Origin: CAZJBP01 sp964544115
GTDB taxonomy: Bacteria; Verrucomicrobiota; Kiritimatiellia; UBA8416; JADHWI01
DNA length: 34,031 nt
Reading direction: 5' to 3'
Assembly (NCBI GenBank): GCA_964544115.1
Contig: CAZJBP010000011.1
Span: 1 to 34,031 of the forward strand
In this document: piece after piece, positions 7,113-14,308 of the stretch
Layout of the letters: each line of letters opens with the position of its first letter
Numbering within the stretch: position 1 is the first letter of the stretch
Notes under the pieces: generated by a model
Seen by the model: the letters and a program-made list of their open reading frames with translations, nothing else
Told to the model about the DNA's origin: nothing
The model's database searches: none
Program-made: the position numbers and the translations under genes

Positions 7113-8165
7113 TCAGGTCGGCTCGTAGGCGCAGTCGGGGTCCTCGGCGAGAAAGTCCGACGTGTCGGCGAAGGCGCGGGCGCGGCAGCCGGCGCACAGT
7201 TTGCGGTAGCCGCATCCGTGGCATTTTCCCTTGAGCGCCGACGGGTCGCGCAGCGCCTTGAACACCTCAGAGTCACTCCAGATCTCCGGGAACGGCCGCT
7301 CGCGCACGTTGCCGACCACCACGGGCAGGTAGCCACAGGGCTGCACATCGCCGATGCGGGAAATGAAACAGACGGCCGAGCCGGCGAGGCAGCCGCGGGT
7401 CATCGCCTCCATGCCGTGGCGCGGCCCTGCCGGCTGCTGGAGGCCGCGCTCGCGCGTGACCTCGTGCAGGATGCGGTAGTACTGCGGCGCGCAGGTGGCC
7501 TTGACGTGGACGCGCCCGCGCAGCTCCAGCGCCCGGTCGAACAGCCAGCGCAGCACCGCCTCCATCCGCTCGGGCGAGAGGCGCACCTCGTCGCTGATCT
7601 CCGCCCCGCAGCCCACGGGCACGAGGACGAACACGTGGAAGGCGTCCGCCCCGCGGTCGAGGGCCAGCTTGAGAATGGCGTCCAGCTCATCCACGTTGTG
7701 CTTGGCAACGGTCACGTTGACCTGCACGGACAGGCCGGCGCGGCGCAGGGCCTCGAACCCGCGCAGCGAGGCGTCGAAGCTGCCGGGGAGTCCGCGGAAC
7801 GCGTCGTGTGTGGCCGCGCAGGCGCCGTCCAGGCTGATGCTCACCCGCTGGATGCCGGAGGCCGCGATGCGGGCCGCCACGCCGCCGTCGACGAGCGTGC
7901 CGTTGGTGGCCAGCGCCACGCGGGTGAACATCTTCGAGCAGGCCGAGGCGATGTCGAAAATGTCCTCCCGCACCAGCGGCTCGCCGCCCGTGAGGATGAG
8001 GATCGGGTCGCCGGCCTTGCGGATGTCGGCCGCCACGCTCAGGATCTCTGCCGTCGTCAGCTCGCCCTTCACAAAGTGGTCCTGCGCCTCGGCGCGGCAG
8101 TGCCGGCATGTCAGGTTGCAGCGGGCGGTGAGCTCCCAGAACACCAGTCGCAGAGCGTCGTTCAC
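7113..8165 (-). CDS. ahbD: Haem synthase AhbD (radical SAM, Fe-coproporphyrin III decarboxylase)
   Basis: A 350-residue radical SAM/SPASM enzyme. The SAM cluster motif is CNLTCRHC in ELTARCNLTCRHCRAEA (about 16-24), followed by the GGEP motif (LILTGGEPLVR). The C-terminal SPASM-like cysteines include KATCAPQYY, RGCLAG, CFISRIGDVQPCGYLP, KCHGCGYRKLCAGCRARA and a final DC. This set and the surrounding words are those of AhbD, which oxidatively decarboxylates two propionates of Fe-coproporphyrin III to vinyls in the last step of the siroheme-dependent pathway. The start is a GTG overlapping the ahbC stop by 4 bases, so the genes are coupled. Heterodisulfide- and peptide-maturase SPASM proteins are the main alternative, made unlikely by the AhbC partner and hemA. 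Confidence 0.88.
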   Translation of the reverse strand: MNDALRLVFWELTARCNLTCRHCRAEAQDHFVKGELTTAEILSVAADIRKAGDPILILTGGEPLVREDIFDIASACSKMFTRVALATNGTLVDGGVAARIAASGIQRVSISLDGACAATHDAFRGLPGSFDASLRGFEALRRAGLSVQVNVTVAKHNVDELDAILKLALDRGADAFHVFVLVPVGCGAEISDEVRLSPERMEAVLRWLFDRALELRGRVHVKATCAPQYYRILHEVTRERGLQQPAGPRHGMEAMTRGCLAGSAVCFISRIGDVQPCGYLPVVVGNVRERPFPEIWSDSEVFKALRDPSALKGKCHGCGYRKLCAGCRARAFADTSDFLAEDPDCAYEPT

Positions 8166-9346
8166 AGGCCGATCTCCTTATCCGTCAGGTAGCAGTCCGG
8201 CTCCGGGGCCCAGACGTCGCCGGTGACCGCCTCGGCCCGCACGCGGAAGTTTCCGTTGCAGATGTCCAGCCACTGGCACGCCGCGCAGCGCCCCTTCAGA
8301 TGCTTCTTGCGGTCGCGCAGCTTCCCCAGCAGCTCGTTGGACGTGTCGGTCCAGATCTGGCTGAAGGGCCGCTGGGTCACGTTGCCGAGCGTTGCATGGC
8401 GCCAGAACTGGTCGGGATGCACCGAGCCGTCCCAGCTCACGCAGCCGATGCCCGTGCCGGTGCTGTTGCCGCCGTTCATGCGCAGCAGCTCCAGCACGCC
8501 CGCCGCGCGCTCGGGGTTCTCCTGCAGCAGCCGAAGGTACAGGTACGGGCCGTCGGTGTGGTTGTCGACCGTCAGCACCTCGATCGCCCGGCCGGAGGCG
8601 TGCAGCGCCTTCGTGCGGTCCATGATCAGGTCGACCGTGCGGCGGGTCTCCTCGTGGGACATGCGCGCCTCGGTCACCAGCTTGCTGCCGCGCCCCGTGT
8701 AGACCAGGTGGTAGAAGCAGACCCGCGGAATGCCCTCGGCCTCGATCAGGTCCAGGATGCCGCCCACGTCGGCGTAGTTGTGGCGGGTCATGGTGAACCG
8801 CAGGCCGACTTTGACGCCGGCGCGCAGGCAGCTCTGCACGCCGCCCAGCGCCAGCCGGAAGGCGCCGCGCACGCCGCGAAAGCGGTCGTTGGTGGCCTCG
8901 AGCCCGTCGAGGCTGATGCCGACGTACGAGAGCCCGGCGTCCTTCAGGCGGGCGGCGACCTCGGGGGTGATGAGCGTGCCGTTGGTCGACACCACCGCGC
9001 GCATCCCGCGCTGCGTGGCGTGCCCGATGAGCTCGAAGATGTCCGGCCGCATCAGCGGCTCGCCGCCGGAGAACAGAAGCACCGGGGCGCCGAAGCCCGC
9101 CAGGTCGTCGATCAGGGCCATGCCCTGCTCGCTCGAGAGTTCGCCGCTGTAGTCCAGGTCCCGCGAGTGCGAGTAGCAGTGCACGCAGCGCAGGTTGCAC
9201 CGCCGGCCGACGTTCCAGACCACGACCGGCTTCTTGTCGGCCGAGAACTGCAGCAGGTGGGACGGCAGGTCTTTCGACCGGCGCCCGTAGCGCAGGGGGT
9301 CGGACTGTTCGACGGTGCCACAATAGAGTTTCGATATGCCGATCAT
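8162..9346 (-). CDS. ahbC: 12,18-didecarboxysiroheme deacetylase AhbC (radical SAM)
   Basis: A 394-residue radical SAM protein opening with MIGISKLYCGTVEQSDPLRY, a near-diagnostic AhbC beginning. The SAM cluster motif is CNLRCVHC (VGRRCNLRCVHCYSHS, about residue 50), followed by LLFSGGEPLMRPD, STNGTLIT and YVGISLDG. The C-terminal cysteines GIGCVSWDG, GRCAACQWLDICNG and EPDCYL hold auxiliary cluster ligands. AhbC removes the two acetate side chains of 12,18-didecarboxysiroheme to give Fe-coproporphyrin III, the AhbD substrate. It is transcribed after hemA, from which it is separated by 85 bases containing a heptanucleotide repeat. The ribosome site before its ATG is weak. All enzymes of this branch are oxygen-sensitive in characterised organisms. 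Confidence 0.9.
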   Translation of the reverse strand: MIGISKLYCGTVEQSDPLRYGRRSKDLPSHLLQFSADKKPVVVWNVGRRCNLRCVHCYSHSRDLDYSGELSSEQGMALIDDLAGFGAPVLLFSGGEPLMRPDIFELIGHATQRGMRAVVSTNGTLITPEVAARLKDAGLSYVGISLDGLEATNDRFRGVRGAFRLALGGVQSCLRAGVKVGLRFTMTRHNYADVGGILDLIEAEGIPRVCFYHLVYTGRGSKLVTEARMSHEETRRTVDLIMDRTKALHASGRAIEVLTVDNHTDGPYLYLRLLQENPERAAGVLELLRMNGGNSTGTGIGCVSWDGSVHPDQFWRHATLGNVTQRPFSQIWTDTSNELLGKLRDRKKHLKGRCAACQWLDICNGNFRVRAEAVTGDVWAPEPDCYLTDKEIGL

Positions 9347-9374
9347 AGCGTCAGGCGCTGGATGGGGTTACGGG

Positions 9375-9444
9375 ATCGCTGTCCACTGAACACTGCCCAC
9401 TGAACACCGATTACCGATCACCGATTACCGATCACTGATTACTG
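9375..9444. repeat. Ten-unit degenerate heptanucleotide tandem repeat
   Basis: Ten consecutive 7-base units with minus-strand consensus CRGTRAT, where the last two bases vary (for example CAGTGAT, CGGTAAT, CAGTGTT). The array fills most of the hemA-ahbC gap. Its first two units encode the end of HemA (VSNQ) and supply the hemA TGA stop at 9432-9434. Period-7 arrays of this style are known as short tandem repeats in cyanobacteria and other genomes. The array is the only notable content of this gap and lies on the ahbC leader side, where an ordinary ribosome site is poor. Confidence 0.85.
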
Positions 9445-10769
9445 ACCCCCCCCTCTCCCGGCCCGGCCTCCTTTCGTTCTTGCTGCTGATGCACGTCCGA
9501 TTCCAACCCGAACAGGTCCCGCGCCACGCGGGCGTACTCCCGCCACTGCCCGTTGCGCGCGGCGCGGTGCAGCGACGCGCGGGGCGCCGCCAGCATCTTG
9601 TTGATGGTCTTCTGCACGACGGCGGCAATCTCCTCGCGGGCCGCCTCCGGCAGCGACGCCAGCGCCTCCTTCGAGAAGGCGCGCTGCAGGGCTGCATCGC
9701 GCACGGCCCGGGCCTGCAGGTCGAACTGCCGCATGAGCCCCCGGAAGTCGTCGCCCTCCGCCGCCACGGCCATCTCCACCAGCCCTTCGCGGATGATGCC
9801 CCAGGCCTGGTCGATGGCCTTCTGACGCCGCGCCAGGTTGCCGTCGGCCACCCGCTGCAGGTCGTCGATGTCGTAGAGGTACACGTTGGGAAGGCGGCCC
9901 GCCGCCGGCTCGATGTCGCGCGGCACGGCGATATCGATCAGCAGCATGGGGCGGCCGTGGCGCTCGCGCACGGCCTGCGCGACGGCCTCGGCCCGCACGA
10001 CGCAGTGGGGGGCGCCGGTCGAGCTGATGACGATGTCGGTCTTCGGCAGGTAATCCCCCAGCACGTCGAACTGCAGCGCCTTGCCGCCATACTGCGCGGC
10101 CAGCGCCTCGCCGCGATGGAACGAGCGGTTGAGGACCAGCACCTGGGTGGCACCGCGCTCGACGAGGCTCTTGAGCGCCAGCTCGGCCGTCTCGCCCGCG
10201 CCGACGATCATGATGGTCTTCTCCGCCAGGTTCTCGAACACCTTCTCGGCGAACTCCACCGCGATCGAGCTGACCGAGACGCGCCCCCGGCCGATGTCCG
10301 TCTCGGCGTGCACGCGCTTGGCGGTCTGGAAGGCCAGCGGGAAGAGCGTCTGCATCGTGCGCCCGCACGCCCCGGCCTCCTGGGCCAGCGTGTAGGCGCG
10401 CTTGACCTGCCCGAGCACCTCCGTCTCGCCCACGACCATCGAGTCCAGGCTCGACGCCACCGCAACGAGGTGTTCGGCGGCCTGAATGCCGGTCTTGTAG
10501 TAGACGTGGTCCGCGGCCACGTCCGAGGGGGCCAGCCGGCGGCCGGTCAGCAGGGCGGCCAGCAGCGCCTCGCGGTCCGGCGGCTCCTCGGTCCCGGCGG
10601 CGTAGAGCTCCGTCCGGTTGCAGGTGGACAGCAGCACCCGCTCGGCCCCCGGCAGCCGCTCCGCCATGCCGCGCAGGGCGGCCGGCGTCTCCTCAGGACC
10701 GAACGCCAGCGTCTCCCGCAGCTCCACGGGCGCGCTCTTGAAGTTGATGCCGAGGACGGCGAGGTTCAT
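9432..10769 (-). CDS. hemA: Glutamyl-tRNA reductase
   Basis: A 445-residue GluTR, the NADPH-dependent enzyme that turns Glu-tRNA(Glu) into glutamate-1-semialdehyde, the first committed step of tetrapyrrole synthesis. The N-terminal catalytic domain has the nucleophile Cys50 in LLSTCNRTELY and the SLDSMVVGETEVLGQVKRAY segment. The Rossmann NADPH domain has MIVGAGETAELALKSL near 190. The LIDIAVPRDIEP and YLYDIDDLQRV segments and a C-terminal dimerisation helix complete the family pattern. The last codons fall inside a heptamer repeat, so the final residues (about VSNQ) are probably not conserved. Its ATG overlaps the stop of the upstream CcsA/HemX-type gene by 4 bases, a common pairing in bacteria. 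hemB, hemC and the uroporphyrinogen III enzymes are not in the window. Confidence 0.97.
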   Translation of the reverse strand: MNLAVLGINFKSAPVELRETLAFGPEETPAALRGMAERLPGAERVLLSTCNRTELYAAGTEEPPDREALLAALLTGRRLAPSDVAADHVYYKTGIQAAEHLVAVASSLDSMVVGETEVLGQVKRAYTLAQEAGACGRTMQTLFPLAFQTAKRVHAETDIGRGRVSVSSIAVEFAEKVFENLAEKTIMIVGAGETAELALKSLVERGATQVLVLNRSFHRGEALAAQYGGKALQFDVLGDYLPKTDIVISSTGAPHCVVRAEAVAQAVRERHGRPMLLIDIAVPRDIEPAAGRLPNVYLYDIDDLQRVADGNLARRQKAIDQAWGIIREGLVEMAVAAEGDDFRGLMRQFDLQARAVRDAALQRAFSKEALASLPEAAREEIAAVVQKTINKMLAAPRASLHRAARNGQWREYARVARDLFGLESDVHQQQERKEAGPGEGGVSNQ

Positions 10770-11614
10770 GGCAGGCTCACGCCTCCCGTCACCGCGAAGT
10801 CATGCAGGCTGCTGGCGACCGCGTGAATGCCGAGGAAGGAGAACAGCACGAACAGCAGGCCCAGCAGCGCGATGGCCGCCATGCCGCGGCCATGGCGGTC
10901 CGCGTTGGTGCGCATGTGCATCAGCACCGCGTAAATCCCCCACGTGGCCAGCGTCGAGAGCACCTTGGGGTCGCGCAGCCATTCCGCGCCGCCCCCGTGC
11001 AGGTGAACCAGGCGGGCTCCGCAGGCCACGGAGAGGGTCAGCATGATGAAGGCCGCGCCGATCTGCGAGGCCATGACATGGTCCAGCGTTTCCAGGGCCG
11101 GCAGCCGCTCGAACAGCACGCCCAGGTTCTTGCGCTTGAGATTGCGGTCCTGGATCAGGTACGCCAGGCCCAGCACGCCGGCCACCGTGCACAGCGCGTA
11201 GCCGACAAAGGCCGTGGTCACGTGCAGGCCCAGCCAGCGCGGGTCCAAGGCCGGGGCCAGGCGGACCTCCTGCCGGGCGGCCGTGGCGCCGAACACGAGC
11301 AGTGCGGTGGCATAGGGGGCCAGCAGCGCCAGCAGCGCGCGCATGCGGGGGCGACCGACCACGGCCAGGAAGGCGGCGGTCATGGCCAGGCTGTACACGG
11401 TCGTCGCTTCAAAGCGCCCGAAGACGGGCATGCGGCCGGAGGCCAGGCCGCGCGCCAGCAGCACCGCCAGCAGCACCAGCGTGCCGCCGACCAGGGCCAG
11501 CCCGGCCGCCCTCGGGCGAGCCCGGCCGGGCTGCAGGAGGTCGCGGATCGACCAGAGGGATGCCAGGCCGTAAAGGCCGATGCCGAGACCCACGGGAATG
11601 CTCTCTGTTGTCAC
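10766..11614 (-). CDS. CcsA/HemX-family cytochrome c assembly membrane protein
   Basis: A 282-residue protein with about eight membrane helices, of the CcsA/CcmC/HemX superfamily. The recognisable parts are DPRWLGLHVTTAFVGYALCTVAGV and a C-terminal RDPKVLSTLATWGIYAVLMHMR. In this family the haem-handling WWD motif reads like WxWDPKExWSLITWLIYA. Here the tryptophans before the Asp are largely lost (EWLRDPKVL), so it resembles HemX, which often lies beside hemA and is thought to affect GluTR level or haem handling, more than a full cytochrome c synthetase. A separate, complete CcsA-type gene is present at 20394-21194. Start is GTG at 11614, preceded by GGAGAGGGAG. It heads the hemA-ahbCD direction. 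Confidence 0.75.
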   Translation of the reverse strand: MTTESIPVGLGIGLYGLASLWSIRDLLQPGRARPRAAGLALVGGTLVLLAVLLARGLASGRMPVFGRFEATTVYSLAMTAAFLAVVGRPRMRALLALLAPYATALLVFGATAARQEVRLAPALDPRWLGLHVTTAFVGYALCTVAGVLGLAYLIQDRNLKRKNLGVLFERLPALETLDHVMASQIGAAFIMLTLSVACGARLVHLHGGGAEWLRDPKVLSTLATWGIYAVLMHMRTNADRHGRGMAAIALLGLLFVLFSFLGIHAVASSLHDFAVTGGVSLP

Positions 11615-11791
11615 GGTCTCCCTCTCCGAAGAATAGCCGGCCCGCCCCGCGCGGGCGGAGCAAGAGATAACTCCGGTCAGTCTACCCCAACGCGGCGATC
11701 AACCGCAATCCCGGTCTCGACGCGAACGTCGCGCTTTCCGCCCGAAAAACGGCATTCCGGGCACACTCCGACGAATAAGAGCTTTGTCCCA

Positions 11792-11821
11792 TTGAGACGA
11801 TCCGACGGATCATGGTTTAAT
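11792..11821 (+). promoter_or_regulatory. Sigma-70-type promoter with palindromic spacer, upstream of the nine-haem cytochrome
   Basis: The -35 TTGAGA (11792-11797) and -10 TTTAAT (11816-11821) each match the consensus at 5 of 6 positions and are separated by 18 bases. The spacer contains a perfect inverted repeat GATCCG-A-CGGATC (11799-11811), an operator-like palindrome exactly where a repressor would block RNA polymerase. Transcription would begin near 11828, about 75 bases before the ATG at 11903. The rest of the 288-base divergent gap between the HemX-like gene and this cytochrome shows no other clear element. Confidence 0.5.
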
Positions 11822-11902
11822 AGGGCCGTTGCGAATCGGTGGATCATTCCGTGTTTGCACGGTGTCGGTGTTCCGTGTGTGTCGAGTGGCGAGGAGGTCA
11901 TC

Positions 11903-14203
11903 ATGTCGCGTTCCGTCGTCCGAAGAGGTTCTTGCGCCCATGTGTGGATGGCAGGTCTGATCGTCGCCGCTCTGGCTCTGTCCCAGAGGCCGACGCAGGC
12001 GGCCGTCAAGCTCGTACCGCGGCCGTTGAGCCCCCAAGAGATCAAGGACCTCGGGCTCACCAACACCACGCAGAAGGCCGTCGGCATCGCGAACACGGGC
12101 ATCGGGCAGCCCCTGTACATCGAGGCCCTGATCACCAAGGGCACCGTCGTCTCCAATGTCCAGTGGACGCTCGTCAGCAAGCCCACTGGATCCGCGGCGG
12201 CTTTGAATACGAGCCCGCTCCCCCCTTCGCTGGCGCCGCACGACCCGGGCGACAATGTCAGCTTCAGCGTGGCCGGGCGGACCCTGCTGGTTCCCGATGT
12301 AGCCTGCAACAACGCCAATGGCGACTACACCGTTTCGGCCAAGGTGTTCAAGCCCGGCGGCTCCGAGACCGCGACCAAGTCCTTCTACGGGTCGACCTAC
12401 CTCGGGAACGGGCCCGTCCAGGCGGGCAAGAACCTCTGCGTCCTCTGCCATGAAGAGAAGATGGCTCCCTATGGGGAGACCAACCACTCCACCGCCTTTA
12501 CCCGCAAGATCAGCGGCATCGGCGTCACGTCGTTCGGCGAGAACTGCTACTCCTGCCACGTGCTGGGGTACGACAAGACCGCGGGCGCGACGAACGCCGG
12601 CTTCGATGACGTGGCCACCGCCCTCAACTGGACCCCGCCGACGGTGCTGACCAACACGAACTGGACCACGATGCCCCAGGCGCTGAAGGATAAGTCCAAC
12701 ATCCAGTGCGAGAGCTGCCACGGGCCGTCCGACCTGCACCAGCGATCGCTCGGCAACACTAATTTCAACTTCATCGGCATATCGGTAAGCGAAGGGACCT
12801 GCGGCCAGTGCCACGACTCCATGAAGTATCATGTGAAGTCGTACGAATGGCGCCAGTCCGTCCATGGGACCCCCAACATCTATCGCACCGGTTCCTGCGC
12901 GCCCTGTCACACCACCGTGGGCTTCGTCAAAGCCATGGACCCCGACTACGCGGCCCGTCCCGCGCTGGGCTCGTACAACGAGGGCATCACCTGCGCGGCC
13001 TGTCACGACCCGCACGAGGCTGGGAATCCCCACCAGATCCGCAAGATGGACGACGTCAAACTCGGCGACCCCACCCTGACAACGGGGCCGTACGCCTATC
13101 CGGTTGCCGTGATCACCGAAGGCGGCAAGGGTAAGCTCTGCATGAACTGCCACCGGGTGCGCAACCGGGCGTCGGAGTACTACGTCGAGAACACGACCAC
13201 CGCCTTGACCGGCAGCGGCCTCAGCCCGCACGAGGGCCCGCAGGCCGACATGCTGGCCGGCGAGAACATGATCGAGTACGGCATGCAGATGCCCAGCTCG
13301 CGCCACCTCTCCCTCGTGGAGGACTCCTGCGTGCAGTGCCACATGCAGGAGACGCCGGCCGGGGCGGCCGCGAACAAGGTCGGCGGCCACACCTTCCGCA
13401 TCGGGTGGGATGGCGGCACGCCGACCACCGAAGCTGACGACGTGTACCTGACGGAAGCGTGCGCCGGGTGCCACGGGGAAATCGAGGATTTCGACTTCGG
13501 CGGCGCGGACTATGACCGTGACGGCGCGGTGGAGGGCGTTCAGAGCGAGATCCACGGCCTGCTGGATACGCTGGGCGCCATGCTGCCGAAGAACGCGTCC
13601 GGCGATGTCACGCCGTTTGTTACCCCGGCGACGCACACGCTGGCGCAGCGGCGGGCTCTGTACAACTACCTCTGCGTGAAGTACGACGGAAGCTACGGGG
13701 TGCACAATCCCAAGTATGCGGCAGCGCTCCTGCAGGCATCTATCGACGACCTGCGCGGCGGTATCGACGTCGACAAGGACGGCTTGATCGACTCCTGGGA
13801 GCGCGCTCAGTTCGGCGACCTGACCAGCCAGACCGGCGATGGCGATGCCGACGGCGACGGGCTCTCGAACAAGGAAGAGTACGGCGTGGGCACCGACCCG
13901 GAGGACTCGGACAGCGACAACGACGGCCAGTCCGACCTGGTGGAAGTTCAGGGCGGCAGCAACCCGCTGGACGCAGCCTCCATGGTCGACCCCTCGTCGA
14001 TGACGATCCTGTCGGCCGTCGAGCTGGGCTACCTGCCGGCCGGCACGGGCACGGTCGTTCAGTTCCAGGCCATCGATGCGCTCAACGGCGGCAGTTGGTC
14101 CAACATCGGGCCGACGCGTGTCAGCACGGGCGCCTGGCAGTTCCAGCTCGAATCGACCAAGGATTCGGACAGCCGGTTCTTCCGCGCCATCGAGAATAAA
14201 TAG
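11903..14203 (+). CDS. Secreted nine-haem c-type cytochrome with Ig-like N-terminus and calcium-repeat C-terminus
   Basis: A 766-residue exported cytochrome. A signal peptide (about 1-33) is followed by an immunoglobulin-like beta region (about 36-165). A haem domain of about 330 residues carries nine CxxCH motifs: CVLCH, CYSCH, CESCH, CGQCH, CAPCH, CAACH, CMNCH, CVQCH and CAGCH. Next comes an acidic thrombospondin type-3-like stretch (about 620-690) with DVDKDGLIDSWE, DGDADGDGLSNKEEYGVGTDP and DSDSDNDGQSD, expected to bind Ca2+. A terminal beta domain ends in SRFFRAIENK. The CESCHGP and CAACHDPH words recall the cytochrome c554/NrfA-like multihaem superfamily. The start is ATG 11903, with GAGGAGG shortly before it; the open frame upstream overlaps the HemX-like gene and is not coding. 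Inferred role: periplasmic or extracellular electron transfer with the adjoining barrel and 22-haem protein. Confidence 0.85.
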   Translation: MSRSVVRRGSCAHVWMAGLIVAALALSQRPTQAAVKLVPRPLSPQEIKDLGLTNTTQKAVGIANTGIGQPLYIEALITKGTVVSNVQWTLVSKPTGSAAALNTSPLPPSLAPHDPGDNVSFSVAGRTLLVPDVACNNANGDYTVSAKVFKPGGSETATKSFYGSTYLGNGPVQAGKNLCVLCHEEKMAPYGETNHSTAFTRKISGIGVTSFGENCYSCHVLGYDKTAGATNAGFDDVATALNWTPPTVLTNTNWTTMPQALKDKSNIQCESCHGPSDLHQRSLGNTNFNFIGISVSEGTCGQCHDSMKYHVKSYEWRQSVHGTPNIYRTGSCAPCHTTVGFVKAMDPDYAARPALGSYNEGITCAACHDPHEAGNPHQIRKMDDVKLGDPTLTTGPYAYPVAVITEGGKGKLCMNCHRVRNRASEYYVENTTTALTGSGLSPHEGPQADMLAGENMIEYGMQMPSSRHLSLVEDSCVQCHMQETPAGAAANKVGGHTFRIGWDGGTPTTEADDVYLTEACAGCHGEIEDFDFGGADYDRDGAVEGVQSEIHGLLDTLGAMLPKNASGDVTPFVTPATHTLAQRRALYNYLCVKYDGSYGVHNPKYAAALLQASIDDLRGGIDVDKDGLIDSWERAQFGDLTSQTGDGDADGDGLSNKEEYGVGTDPEDSDSDNDGQSDLVEVQGGSNPLDAASMVDPSSMTILSAVELGYLPAGTGTVVQFQAIDALNGGSWSNIGPTRVSTGAWQFQLESTKDSDSRFFRAIENK

Positions 14204-14213
14204 GCTGTTCAGC

Positions 14214-14252
14214 CGCCCGTGCGGGGCCTTACGCTTCGGTCTCGCACGGGCG
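14214..14252 (+). promoter_or_regulatory. Intercistronic hairpin between cytochrome and barrel genes
   Basis: A perfect 10-bp inverted repeat, CGCCCGTGCG (14214-14223) and CGCACGGGCG (14243-14252), with a 19-base loop. It begins 11 bases after the nine-haem cytochrome stop. There is only a short T run after it (CTGTTTCC), so complete termination is doubtful. It could attenuate transcription or protect the upstream message, giving the cytochrome and barrel different levels from one transcript. Confidence 0.55.
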
Positions 14253-14308
14253 CGCTGTTTCCGGCGGGCCGCTCGGGGTGTCGTTGCTCAGGAAGGGGAG
14301 CCTCAAGT

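Noticed and set aside
9375..9444. Short regular repeats as a CRISPR or origin iterons
   Set aside because: The 7-bp degenerate period has no spacers, and there is no replication protein gene or DnaA boxes nearby.
10802..11902. Upstream extension of the nine-haem cytochrome
   Set aside because: The extension is antisense to the HemX-like gene and lacks protein-like composition; a signal peptide and ribosome site mark ATG 11903.
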